Source: Oehlia diaphana (Eukaryota > Glomeromycota > Glomeromycetes > Glomerales > Glomeraceae). From it: a stretch of 64,000 bases of DNA. Shown here in pieces: positions 42,355 to 53,857 of the stretch. Every line of letters begins with the position of its first letter. The stretch's first letter is position 1. The position numbers were made by a program, and so were the translations under genes. The notes under the pieces were generated by a model. It ran no database searches and was not told the DNA's origin. It was given only the letters and a program-made list of their open reading frames with translations. The DNA lies in assembly GCA_003833135.1 (NCBI GenBank), contig QZLH01000014.1, positions 23,158-87,157 of the forward strand, written 5' to 3'.

Positions 42355-44350
42355 TACTAAGCAAAAAATTTGCTAATTTAGAATACTAGTGAAATATCAT
42401 ATTCACTTTTATAAATATTATGAAACAACCAGAATGTTACAACTGTAGCTTCCTGCATCAAAAATTGCGAGAAGGGCGGAACGGGATCTTTAAAGCTGTC
42501 ATCATTATTTTCACAAGAAAAATAATGTTGGAAGTCGTCCGGCGCAAATACGCTAGCCTTTTGATACGCTACATTTGACGTTCTCTCTGCCCCACCACTA
42601 CTCCCAACAACTTTTATCAGCGCCAACTATAACACCTCATCCTGAAACTACTTACTGGAGACATTACTTCAGATGAATATGCTATTGTGAATTTCAATAA
42701 AAAAAATCGAAGTTTATCGTCTATCTTTGATACAAAATATATTGTTACAAGAATTTCCCATGTAAACCATTTATTTCAATTAACTTTGATGATGGATTTC
42801 CCTGTATTTATATTGGAATGAACTTCCTGAATGCTTGCTATTTCTTTTGTAACCCTTACGCTTAAAAATCCTAGTTTCGCTCCTCAGCTTAGTGCCTACG
42901 CGGGCTTGATAATCAAGATGTGTTACCGTCCCTGTCCCTGTTAGTAGTCAAAACATGGAATTCTCGAGATTATTGGAGTCTCAATGACTATAGCATTGGC
43001 GCTCATAATTTTATCCGCTTCATTATTATTAAGGGAGATGTAAATTACAATATTTATCCAAAGAAATGGTCCACAACGGGTGAAGGCATAACCGACGGAT
43101 GTTATTAGAACAACCGATGATAATATATCTTATTGAATACAAATAGTATTTTTTTATTATAACTTTTGAAATTAAGTTAGAATACCATGATGATATATTA
43201 CTTTCCATGAGATCGGTAGCTCTAACTAACCAATTTTTTTACTTGCAATTTTTTAAACTTTAGAAAATTTTGACAATATATTACAATAAATATAATATTC
43301 ATTCACTTATTATTTTTAAACTAGCTACAAGTGCTACGACTCACGACATCATTAACACAAACTCCGTCCATTACTTCATTTTATAGCATTGCTTACACTT
43401 CCAAATTTACAGTGGATATTTGCTTCTAATTTTGGATGTTCAACTGAAACAGGTGGTGTCCAAGCTTTTGTGTATTCTCTTTTATCTGTTATATGCACCT
43501 CATCGTTAAATCAGATAACACATGATGTAAAACCTCACCGCAAGTATAACTAATGGAGACAACTAGTTAATCACTGGGTTTGAATCTGACTCAAACATAC
43601 TCAAAATACCAAATAGTAATATATTCTTTGTCATGTTTGTAGCATAACATTATTGTTGGTACGGCTTTAATTATCATGTTATTGATCGGTACTAAACATT
43701 CATAATGAAATAAAAAGTGAAATTTTTGAAAAGTCAAAAATATGCGTTTTTAGTATTTAGTAAGTCAAGATTTTTTTTTTTTGATTAATGTTGTTATTTA
43801 AGAGTAAATAATTCTATAATTATATTTCGTAATTCATTATGTGAAGGTGTTATTTTGCGTGTAATGAGTATATGAGATTTGTTTAGCGCATTTGCATGCA
43901 ACTAATTTCACCATGATAGTTGATACGGCACTTAAATAATTAATTATATCAACATGATGTATTATTTCTATTATTCTTTTCTCTATATCAACTGACCCAA
44001 TCCAGTGACTTTTGGCTTTTTCTCCCATTCATCTATAATGTTCACAGTACTTAAGACTTCTTTCTTTCTGCATCTACAAGGTCTTGTCAACTTTTCAAAC
44101 AAATACTGATCTTCTGTAGAGTGAGAAATACAAGATTTTATTTGGTGTACTATATAACAGTTATTTAAAGGATCGCGTATGGTTTGTTCATCGCAATAAT
44201 GGTATGCCAGTTTCTTTGTTCGCTAATAGTAGCAATAAGTCACCACAATGGACCGCACAATTAAACGTCATCGTACTTAATAATCGTTTATCATTTTAAC
44301 GAAATTTGGCAAATATTCTTAATATAACACTTTCTGCTAGAATATTCGTT
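42355..44350 (+). pseudogene. decayed copy of the TRP/FLC-type gene at 9061-12042
   Basis: Stretch after stretch matches the intact gene in the same order. Near 42360-42650 are parts of the extracellular exon (AAAATTTGCTAATTTAGAAT; ACCAGAATGTT; CGCCAACTATAACACCTCAT). At 42700-42850 is the exon with FPCIYIGMNFLNACYFFCN. At 42955-43100 is GVSMTIALALIILSA, then VNYNIYPKKWSTTGEGI. At 43390-43480 is LTLPNLQWIFASNFG. At 43615-43760 are remnants of the transmembrane part. At 43960-44030 is LYQLTQSSDFWLF. At 44060-44270 is the LLYTDYLKDRVWF region. Near 44300-44345 is EIWQIFLI. Many stops and indels, and missing exon pieces, show it is dead. The opposite strand to the parent means it was copied and inverted. 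Intron positions appear kept, so it is a DNA duplicate, not a retrocopy. Confidence 0.85.
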
Positions 44351-45102
44351 TTTACGTTTTTATTTACAGTTTAAACTAGCCGGAAAATTTAACCCCTTAT
44401 TATTACGGTATTTCTTCTGAATATTCATTTATCAACAAAACCCTTTCATTAACATGTCCACATTTTCATTCCTCAAAATCGTTTTCCTCGTAACGTTTCA
44501 CTGCTCAAACAAATAAAAAATGATTACCTGTAGTAATGTCACGCCTTTGGCCCAGTATCGAAAGGAAAATCCTTAACAACACTGGAACTCGAAACAACCT
44601 TCCGAAAGGGGCACTTGAAGTAAAGTGTAATGTTGGTCATTCCATAAATGGGCAGTAAATGGTCCGAGCGGGAGAGAAAAATTTTGAATTAAAATTCTAA
44701 AAAATAAAATCGTTGAAAAATTTTTAAAATCTATAAAAAGTAAAAAATACAAATAAAAAAAGTCATACCATATATAATACCTTTGAATTTGATGAATTCT
44801 AATTGGATCATTTTCGTGAGAAATTTTATTGATTTTTAATGTAGCTTTCGATAATTATAATTAACAGAAGCGACCGTAATATAAAAAATTTATGTATATT
44901 TAAATTGTATATGTTTAATTAATAATTTTCACTATTAATAAGAACTATAATATATATTTAATTTCTTAAAATTTGTTCCGTGTCAACATTCTGCGACATT
45001 AACGCGATTAACGCGTAAAGTAAAAATTGGTACGCGACGCGACGACAATTATTGATATATTTGGATAGATTGATCAGATTTATATTGTGATATTAAACTA
45101 TT
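44351..45102. other. intergenic, nothing recognised
   Basis: AT-rich spacer. GCGATTAACGCG and GTACGCGACGCGACG near 45003-45046 stand out as CpG-rich in an AT-rich setting. No gene is supported. Confidence 0.5.
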
Positions 45103-46948
45103 AAAGGCGTAGTGCTGTAACACTGTAATGAGTCATTGAAAATTTTCATATATAAAATATGCTTTTGTATAAATCATGACTTCATAAGAATTCCATTTAT
45201 GTATTTTTGCTATTTCTATTACGTAATTCATAGAAAGTTTGTACAACAAAAAAATACATAAAAAGACCTTACTCCTTTTTTTTTGAATTACTTTATCAAA
45301 ATTTCACGACACAATAAACACAAAAACTATCAAAGAAGTGGATATACTAATGCAATACTCGATAGAAAATATATTAGTAGTATTACCAAACATCCAAATA
45401 TCACATACCAACAATACACTAAACCTTAGAGTTTATTACAAAATTTTCTATGATATGTTTAGGTATAGACTCGGACAGTTGGCCATAGAATATTCAACAC
45501 TTACCACAACGCCATAACAATACTGGCGAAGTTTTATTGCAAGAAGTCGCTCTAAAGACTTGGTTAAAAGCTTACACAATCAGTCGAGAACAAACACCAC
45601 ACTCGCTTTCTTGTGTGGCGCAGTCAACATCATGTCCATAGATTCTGAATTAGTATGATCAAAGGAAAAAATACATCATTAAGTGGTGAGTATAATTAAC
45701 AGTTTGCCGGATGGACGTATGAGTAGGTGTTCACTGCAGGGTTCACTGAGAGTCTTCCGGATGGTGGACTATTATTATTGACATAGAGGTTTATGTGCTC
45801 GTAGTACGTACCATTTGCTACTGGCTATGTAGTCATCTGCTTTGTGCACAAGGCCGTAGCTACAATGATGCCACATAGGTGATCCCCAAGCTGATCCATA
45901 TGGGAGGGAAGGCCGTGGTTCCCGTTGGAAATGACACATATTTCTATGTCAGGCACTTACTTAGTTGTTGTTATTAAATACTGTATGAGACCATTTACCA
46001 TAGATCCTATGATGGCCACNAAGATGCTGATCCCCCATCTTTGGTATTGATTTGCTGATTATATAAATACATTTCGAATCAAGCTTTTCTATTTTAGTAC
46101 GATCGGCAACCAACAAATCTTTTAGTGTTTTAACTATTAAAGGCGTAGTTCCATTTTTGTATTTGTTGCTATTTCTATTACGTAATTCATAGAAAAGTTT
46201 GTACAACAAAAAAATTATATAAAAAGACCTTACTCCTTTTTTTTTTGAATTACTTTATCAAAATTTTACGACGCAATAAACACAAAAACCACCAAAGAAG
46301 TAGAAAATATATTAGAAGTATTACCAAACATACAAATATCACATACCAACAATACACTAAACCTTAGAGTTTACAAAATTTTTATGATATGTTTAGGTAT
46401 ACTAGACCCTGGCCATAGAATATTCAACACTTAGGCCACAACGCCATAATAATACTGACGAAGATTTTATTGCAAGAAGTCGCTCCAAAGACTTGCTTAA
46501 AAGCTTACACAATCAGTCGAGAACAAACACCACTTTCGCTTTCTTGTGTGGCGCAGTCAACATCATGTCCATAGATTCTTAGTATGATCAAAGGAAAAAA
46601 CACATCATTAAGTGGTGAGTATAATTGATAGTTTGTCGGATGGACGCATGAGTAGGTGTTCACTGCAGGGTTCACTGAGAGTCTTCCGGATGGTGGACTA
46701 TTATTATTGACATAGATGTTTATGTGCTCGTAGTACGTACCATTTGCTACTGGCTATGTAGTCATCTGCTTTGTGCACAAGGCCGTAGCTACAATGATGC
46801 CACATAGGTGATCCCCAAGCTGATCCATATGGGAGGGAAGGCCGTGGTTCCCGTTGGAAATGACACATATTTCTATGTCAGGCACTTACTTAGTTGTTGT
46901 TATTAAATACTATATGAGACCATTTACCATAGATCCTATGATGGCCAC
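45103..46948 (+). repeat. direct duplication of about 0.85 kb with an ambiguous base
   Basis: Unit A (about 45103-46019) and unit B (about 46137-46948) are nearly identical over most of their length, offset by about 955 bases. Both run from TTAAAGGCGTAGT through GTTTGTACAACAAAAAAA and TTCACTGCAGGGTTCACTGA to ATAGATCCTATGATGGCCAC. Unit A has about 70 extra bases near its start. Base 46020, exactly at the end of unit A, is N. The 120 bases between (46021-46136) contain a minus-strand open stretch LKTLKDLLVADRTKIEKLDS that looks like a gene fragment. Could be tandem terminal repeats of a transposon or an assembly join. Confidence 0.75.
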
Positions 46949-48003
46949 ATGGGTGTCCTGGGGTTCCCTGCTTAGGCATAATTAACAGGGTGGTAAATAC
47001 TCATATGGTATGAGATGATAGTGACTAAAAATTTTGTAAATCTTGTAGGACACTTGCACCATTAGTTGACGAAAAAAAAGAGAACTGAAATGATCGGAAT
47101 TTGATCAATTTTAAATTTTAAAATTGGCATTTTTTTTTTTTTTGATATTAAGTTGATAATGCGAATAAAACAAGATGGAAGAAAACCAGTTGTTAAAGTA
47201 AGTTATGTAGTAGGTTTCATATTTTATGAATATTGTATAATATCATTTTTTTAATTATATTGAAAATTCAATAATAAATTCAATGAAATAAATTTCAAAA
47301 TTCATTCAACATATTTTTTACTCAAGCGTTTAAAATGGAAGTGGGAATATTAACCGGCTTATTTGAAAATATTTTAATAATAGTGGAAACTAATTGTAAT
47401 TTACATTAAAATCTCATCATAAGACTGGTAAATCAATCAACAGAAACATCCGGGAAATATTTCATGAAATATTAAGATAACTAAAATAGTGATTTTTTTC
47501 GTATAAATATATATATAATTTATGACATTTATGAAATTTGTCTTGTTACTCTCACCAAAGACAGGGAGATTTATTTGAATTGAAGATTATATCGAATTTT
47601 AATGAAAAAACTCTAGAATTATTTGAAGAGATACTATATTAAGAATCAATACTAAATATTATAAGTCGGGTCCGTCCTTTATTTTATTTGCTTTTGCACC
47701 TCATGTTAATCGTTAGTTAAATTGCCGATAGCACGTGTTTGAAGATCCATCGGTATATACTCCAAAAATTCCATGAAATTTTATAGTTTCCATATTTGTC
47801 CTGAGAAACGTTCCATATGGTCGTACGGGCGGTGTTTATTTCATGGCTATATCGCATTTGAAACCTTTTTTTGTCATTCATCCATTCAACCCATTTTTTT
47901 TTCCATGATAACCATTTAAACATATATAATCAAAAATTTCGCTCTTTTTTATATTTTTATATATAAACATATATATATATCGTCTTAAAAAAAGAAAAAA
48001 AGA
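46949..48003. other. intergenic upstream of F-box gene
   Basis: AT-rich spacer. GGGTGTCCTGGGGTTCCCTGC just after the duplication is GC-rich. The shared F-box promoter box was not found in the 300 bases before the ATG at 48004; only a weak GAGAAACGTTCC at 47801 can be aligned to it. A minus-strand open frame at 47717-47923 has no support. Confidence 0.45.
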
Positions 48004-49473
48004 ATGTCCAAACTTAATAAAGATATTCTTTATTTGTTATTTGAGGAGTTACAAGATAATTCAAACTTTCTCTTTTCATGCTTGATGGTTAATAGACTTT
48101 GGTGTGAAATTGTGATTCCACTTTTATGGAAGGACCCCTGGCGTTATATTGATTATCGTACCAATAAAAGTTCCTTATATTCCATTATTACTTCCTATTT
48201 TTCTGATGATATTAAAGAATTCTTAAAAAAAGAAGGAATTCAAATTTTAGGCCAATCACTTGCATTTGATTATTTGAAATTCTGTAGAAGTATTAATGTA
48301 GACATTATAGATGACATAATTTCTGTTGGGTCATCATCAGAATATGAACGGTTTCTTTTGCAAGAAGAAATTTACAATATATTGTCGAGAAAATGTCCAG
48401 AGATAAAGTATTTGGATATACGTGGCACCTATCAAATATTTTATCTTCCAGAAGCAAAGACTCGCCTCGAATCACTTTGTGAATTAACATGTAACACATC
48501 CATTGATCCTGATTACTTTTACAGATTAGCACGTGTCTGTCAAAATATACAAAGAATCATCATTATTAATAAAAAGCCAGAATTTAATCATGGATCCGCT
48601 AAATTAATTGAAGTTCAAAAAAATTTAAAATATTTTAAATTGGAAGATGAAGCTAATGAAGATAGTTATGCAGCTAATTATCCATATGCAGAAATTTTTG
48701 ATGTATTAAAAGAGCATGCAAATACTCTTGATCATGTTAATATAAGTCTTTGGTATGAATATGGTTATAATGATTCTGATTATATATTTTTACAATATAC
48801 ACTTCTAGAGCTTTATAAATTGAAAACATTAGATATTAGTTCTCTGATATTCTTATATAGTAAAGATTTTGAGGAAAAAATAGAAATGGTGGCTTATCGT
48901 GACCTTGAGATCTTTGAGATAGGTGTAATTGATATTCATTACGTTACTTGTATAATTAGAAATAGCAAATATCTTAGAAAATTAATAATCCATGATTATT
49001 ATGAGGATTTTGATGATGAATTTAACGTTAAAACTCTTAATCTTCTTCGTACAATTTGTGAAAATTGTAATTTAATTGAATATTTGTCAATTCCTGTATT
49101 TCCATTTTTAGAGAATCATTTTATTGAATTTGAAAAATTACTTAAAAAATGTCAAAAATTACGATCATTAGTTTTTAAGGATACGGAAACTTACGAAACA
49201 AAAGTAGAGATAAAAGATTGTGAAAAATTGTTAGATATGTTAATCAAAACAGCATCAAAAAATTTAAGAGAAATTGTATTTAATTATGAAATTAAATTTT
49301 CCTTAAAAATTTTAGAAACATTCTTTGAAAAGTGGAAAGGACGACCTGCAATCTCCATAAGTATTTATGGGAATTATTATCACAGTGACGGGAATATTTA
49401 TCGAAGTAATGATTATATGAACCTAATTAACAAATATAAAGCTGAAGGAGTAATCAAAGATTTTAGAAACTAA
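48004..49473 (+). CDS. F-box protein, LRR-like C-terminus
   Basis: A 489-residue intronless paralogue on the plus strand, starting MSKLNKDILYLLFEELQDNS. F-box within the first 45 residues (LFSCLMVNRLWCEIVIPLLW). The block LESLCELTCNTSIDPDYFYR is slightly diverged (LTCNTS for LKCDTS). The Leu-rich repeat region carries more acidic and Tyr-rich loops than the paralogues (YEYGYNDSDYIF, DYYEDFDDEFN). It ends FFEKWKGRPAISI and INKYKAEGVIKDF. Skp1-binding adaptor by family, unknown target. The next F-box gene at 51628 has the same orientation. Confidence 0.88.
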   Translation: MSKLNKDILYLLFEELQDNSNFLFSCLMVNRLWCEIVIPLLWKDPWRYIDYRTNKSSLYSIITSYFSDDIKEFLKKEGIQILGQSLAFDYLKFCRSINVDIIDDIISVGSSSEYERFLLQEEIYNILSRKCPEIKYLDIRGTYQIFYLPEAKTRLESLCELTCNTSIDPDYFYRLARVCQNIQRIIIINKKPEFNHGSAKLIEVQKNLKYFKLEDEANEDSYAANYPYAEIFDVLKEHANTLDHVNISLWYEYGYNDSDYIFLQYTLLELYKLKTLDISSLIFLYSKDFEEKIEMVAYRDLEIFEIGVIDIHYVTCIIRNSKYLRKLIIHDYYEDFDDEFNVKTLNLLRTICENCNLIEYLSIPVFPFLENHFIEFEKLLKKCQKLRSLVFKDTETYETKVEIKDCEKLLDMLIKTASKNLREIVFNYEIKFSLKILETFFEKWKGRPAISISIYGNYYHSDGNIYRSNDYMNLINKYKAEGVIKDFRN

Positions 49474-49803
49474 ACGTTATATTTAATATTATTTATTATT
49501 TTAATAGATTGATGTAATAGAATGATTTATATGAATAAACAAATAAAATTTTGTTTCTTCAATCAACGATTGATGATAGAATAAATTTAGATGTTGTATA
49601 TTTGTTTCATATTGGATTAATTTATCAAAAATGTTTCAAGAAATATCTAGAAGAAATGGAAATTACTTTCACATGGAAGTGTCATCACACTTTATTATAT
49701 CGTTTTAAGTAAAATAGATAAAGCTTGTTGGGTTTGAATTTATTAATTATCAGCGATTAATGTTTTTCTTAACAATTATTAATAACCTAATACTTTTAAA
49801 GGG

Positions 49804-49978
49804 TTACGGTCGAAGTCATTTCGCCGAAGGGATGTTTCACCGAAGAGATATTTCACCAAAGGGATGGTTCACCCCGAAAGTACATTTTATCGAATCCATT
49901 TCGAATCGTCCATTTCACCGAAAGAGCATTTTATCGAATCCATTTCACCGAATCGTCCATTTCATCGAAAGTGCATTC
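49804..49978 (+). repeat. TTTCACCGAA-type minisatellite
   Basis: Degenerate tandem words: CATTTCGCCGAAGGGATG, TTTCACCGAAGAGATATTTC, ACCAAAGGGATGGTTCACC, then two copies of a longer unit CATTTCACCGAA..GCATTTTATCGAATC. Basic period about 18-21 bases, GC-rich for this window. Similar TTTCGCCGAA arrays are known inside DNA transposons and Helitrons of other eukaryotes, so it may be a transposon interior. Confidence 0.7.
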
Positions 49979-51433
49979 ATAAACAACGAGATAAATTTAA
50001 TAAAAATCATCTAATACAATAAAATAACCAAATGGCATAAATAATTTTTCAGCGAAATGTTAAAACTTTCGTTGACAAGAATCTAGGCCGAATCATTAAA
50101 ATTTCGTCTAATTTTGCCGGAAAAGTTATGAGAAAAATTTAACGATAATTTCGGAAAAAATTTAATCCAAATTATAAAGAAATACTTGAGTACGAATCTC
50201 GATCGAGACGCTACCTACCAGTTATACTACTACTATTTTACATAATACATTAAAGAATTTAATTTACCAGTTTCACGCCAAAATAATTTCCATCGGATTT
50301 TTTTTTTCTTTTTTTTTATTAAAAATTAAGATTGTAAGTCAATTTATTAAAGTAAACAATACAAACCCACCAATACAAAAAATTACAAAATAAAAAGAAC
50401 TACTGGCTCCCCTATCTACCATAGTAAACTACTCAGACAGACGAACCTAACCTTGACATCGATTAATGCTTGCTAAAGCCGATCTTCGTGATACATTCAC
50501 CTTTAACTTATTATGCATTAGCGTATAGACAAATCGACAAATTTGTCATTAAATATTAATATAAGTAAAAAATCACGAAATTGTTTAAGATTTACAGATC
50601 TACTGAAAAAACATGATAATAAAATAAATTTGGAAATATTAAAAAAAGTAATATCTAATTTGTACTAAACCAATTTGAGAGAAATAAAAATTCTAAAAAG
50701 AAAAGAGACTTGGAACCAGTTGGAGGCCAGATCTGCATCAGATCCTTATGATGTGATTGAACGGTACTAAATCGGTCTCTCGTTCAATAATAATAACATA
50801 CAATGACGAGAAAAAAAAAAAAAAAAAAATTCTAACCATATATTTATAATAAAAAGAAGATAACAAACTTTATATAGTAAATTTTTATTGTTAATATCGA
50901 ACAATATATAAAAAAAATTCGATTGTTAATATTCAAAGAACAATGATCATTCTCTCTCGAAAACAATTTTATCGCGTACATTAATAAATCTTTGAAAAAA
51001 AAGGATCGAAATAAATAGATATGACGAAGTCGTAAAAAATCGAAATTATTAAATTTTAAAATTTTGTAGACAGAATCTATCTGACCCTAATTTCTAAGTC
51101 CCTACAACCAAAATATATAACGATTACTTTACAAAGAGTTGTCTTTTAAATTATGCAGGGTATGCAGAGTAAATTATTCTTTATCGACAAATGCATGTGT
51201 TCCTCTAATTTCATGCAAGTTATCTATGAATCTTGTTGAAAAATACCATATGAAATAAAATAGATAAAATAAATAAATAAATAAATAAAATAAATAAGTA
51301 ACAAAAGCACAAATTGACAATTCTATACGATGAAACGCCTCTTACATTATATTCTTTCATTAAAGTATTGTTAAGTATTGTAAAAAAACTCGTTGACAAA
51401 TGACGTAATGTTTGTTGATTATTGTGAAATGCC
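49979..51433. other. intergenic, nothing recognised
   Basis: AT-rich, with a poly-A near 50812 and an (AAATA)n microsatellite at 51263-51297. No gene is supported. Confidence 0.5.
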
Positions 51434-51468
51434 TAGTGAAACATTGCCGATCAGCAACACGGTCGCAC
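51434..51468 (+). promoter_or_regulatory. shared F-box promoter element (reverse reading)
   Basis: CTAGTGAAACATTGCCGATC, then AGCAACACGGTCGCAC. Its reverse complement carries GTGCGACC..TTGCTGATCG and AATGTTTCACTAG, matching the copies at 37114 and 40721. It lies 160-194 bases before the ATG at 51628, oriented relative to that gene as in the minus-strand genes. Confidence 0.5.
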
Positions 51469-51627
51469 AAATTATAATTCCATTTTAATAAAATCATAGT
51501 TGTTCACTAGAAAAAAGAAAAAAAGAAAAAAAAATCCAATATATTTGACATACTGCGGAATTTCAAGACATATTATAAACATTTATATTTATTTTTTTTT
51601 TAAAAAAAAATAATAAATAAATAGAAG

Positions 51628-53103
51628 ATGTCCAGACTCAATAAAGATACTCTTTTCTTGATATTTGAAGAATTGCAAAATGATTCAAAATCTCTCTTTT
51701 CATGTCTTATGGTTAATAAACGTTGGTTTGAAACCGTGATTCCAATTTTATGGAAAAATCCTTGGCGCTATAATATTAATTATAGCAATAAAAATTCATT
51801 ATTTATCATAATTACTTTTGATTTACCTAATAATACCAAAGAATTTTTAAAAAGTCAAGGACTTCAATTACCTTCAACTTCATACCAATCACTTTCATCC
51901 AATTATTTGTCTTTCTGTAAAAGCATCAACGTAGAAATTATAAACGATATTATTTCTATTGGGTCTACTTCAGTATATGATCAATTTCTGTTGCAGCAAG
52001 AAATTTATAGTCTCTTGATAAAGAAATGTCGGGAGATGAAGTATTTGGATATAATATCACTTAAACACCAAATATTTTATTTTCCGGGAGCTACTTGTCT
52101 TGGATCACTTATTGAACTAAAATGTGACACATCTATTGATCCTTCATATTTTTATGGATTGGCACGTGTTTGTCGCCGTATTCAAAGACTCATAATTATT
52201 AATAAGGATTTAAAACCTAATCACGGAATTGTTAAATTAATTGAATTTCAGGAAAATTTAAAATATTTTCAATGGAAAGATAATATTGAAGAAGAATGTT
52301 TTATAGAAAGTCCTTATGATAAAATTTTTTTTGCATTAACAAAAAAAGCAGATAAAATTAATCATTTAATAATATATTTTCAATTTATTGATGGTTGTGA
52401 TCATACATTTTTACAAATGATACTACCAAAATTTTCTAAATTAAAATCATTAATAATTGGTGATTTTATTTTAATTAAAGAAGAACAATTAAAAACTGCG
52501 ATATTTCAGGACCTTGAAATTCTTAATATAGATTACATTAAAATGAATACAGTAGCTTCTATGGTTGAAAATAGTGGAGGGCATATAAAGGAAATTTTAT
52601 TAAAATATTATTATTATTATTATTATAGAGATAATGACTTTTATAAGGATTCTCTAATATTTATACGTAAAATTTATGAAAATTGTCCTGAGATAGAATA
52701 TTTATCACTTTTATTTTCGTCATCAAAAGAACATTTCGTTGAATTTGAAAAATTATTAAAAGTATGTAAAAATTTGAAATCAGTATTACTAATTATATCA
52801 AATATTTATGAGAGAGAAACTTATGAAAAAATTATGTCAAATGGTGAAGAATTATTAAAAGTATTAATTAAATCAGCTCCAAAAAATTTAAGAGAAATTA
52901 GATTTTTTGATTATTTTAGATTTTCTTTAAAGAATTTGGAATTTTTCTTAGAAAACTGGAAGGAACGACCTCCGCTCACCATAATTACATCTGATTCTGT
53001 TTATAATGGAGAAGCCTATATGAAATTAATCGATAAATACAAAAATAACGGAGTGATTAAAGATTTTAGATGTGATTCCGAAAGAAATATATACTTTAGA
53101 TAG
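51628..53103 (+). CDS. F-box protein, LRR-like C-terminus
   Basis: A 491-residue intronless paralogue beginning MSRLNKDTLFLIFEELQNDS. F-box in residues about 2-45 (LFSCLMVNKRWFETVIPILW; Trp-Phe replaces the usual Trp-Cys). The family block GSLIELKCDTSIDPSYFYGL is followed by Leu-rich repeats, a Tyr run (YYYYYYYR near residue 330) from a TAT/TAC microsatellite, and the ending FLENWKERPPLTI and IDKYKNNGVIKDF with a short extra tail like that of the gene at 26935. SCF adaptor by family, unknown target. Promoter element 160-194 bases upstream. Confidence 0.9.
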   Translation: MSRLNKDTLFLIFEELQNDSKSLFSCLMVNKRWFETVIPILWKNPWRYNINYSNKNSLFIIITFDLPNNTKEFLKSQGLQLPSTSYQSLSSNYLSFCKSINVEIINDIISIGSTSVYDQFLLQQEIYSLLIKKCREMKYLDIISLKHQIFYFPGATCLGSLIELKCDTSIDPSYFYGLARVCRRIQRLIIINKDLKPNHGIVKLIEFQENLKYFQWKDNIEEECFIESPYDKIFFALTKKADKINHLIIYFQFIDGCDHTFLQMILPKFSKLKSLIIGDFILIKEEQLKTAIFQDLEILNIDYIKMNTVASMVENSGGHIKEILLKYYYYYYYRDNDFYKDSLIFIRKIYENCPEIEYLSLLFSSSKEHFVEFEKLLKVCKNLKSVLLIISNIYERETYEKIMSNGEELLKVLIKSAPKNLREIRFFDYFRFSLKNLEFFLENWKERPPLTIITSDSVYNGEAYMKLIDKYKNNGVIKDFRCDSERNIYFR

Positions 53104-53677
53104 ATTTTTTTTAGTAAATTCTCATTTAGATTATTTCTTTTCTTTTCTTTCCTTTTTTTTGTATATTGTAAAATAATAATATTTTGTGTTTTAACAAAAT
53201 TAAAATTAAAAAATTTGTATTTTAAGTAAGACTCACTTTTATATTATAAACATGTTACAGGTATAAATTATGTTAGAATATATGCTTTTATTAAAATTCA
53301 ATGCGCAGTACTTATAAAATTGATTATGTAAGCAGTTATTTTTAGACGTACAATTTTTTATTCTTAGACGTGTGATTAAGTTATGATTGTAAGAGAATAA
53401 TCCAATTATAATGCTAACAAAATATAATTTTATTTATTAAAACAAGAATTTTTTTTTTTTTGTCAGTACGGAATTTTGTGCATTCATAGAGAAAGTTTTG
53501 TGATATGCACAAATTACCTTAATAAAATGAAGTCATGCGGAGCGGAATTGATCTTAATAGATACAAGAGCTTCATACGAGATTCGAGACTTTCTACTGTA
53601 TCTTAAACTTTAAATTTAGCGTATAGAATTGTACACATGATATTATAGTATTTTTTTTTTTCAAGAGGTTAAACGTC

Positions 53678-53857
53678 CCCGCAAAAAATTTTATCCGAAT
53701 TTCTGTAAAAACGCCGTAAATATGATACATTTACCGAAAAATAATTAAAAATCTACGCAACTCCATGTTTTGAGGATTATAAATTCCACGAATATGATAC
53801 GTTACGGAAATAACATGGAATAAAAAAACCCGGAATAAATTTTTTGTAAGGGAGTTT
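53678..53857 (-). mobile_element. small MITE-like repeat, copy 2 of 2
   Basis: Reverse complement reads CTTACAAAAAATTTATTCCG, TTTTTTTATTCCATGTTATT and ends GGATAAAATTTTTTGCGGGG, matching the block at 1250-1382. This copy is longer (about 180 bp) and has clearer inverted ends, so it is nearer the full element. The inside has ATGATACATTTAC and ATGATACGTTAC words. No ORF. Confidence 0.6.

Noticed and set aside
42378..42626. 82-codon minus-strand open frame
   Set aside because: It is antisense to the decayed TRP-like copy, whose plus-strand similarity explains the sequence.
43837..44028. 63-codon minus-strand open frame
   Set aside because: Antisense shadow of the LYQLTQSSDFW part of the TRP-like pseudogene.
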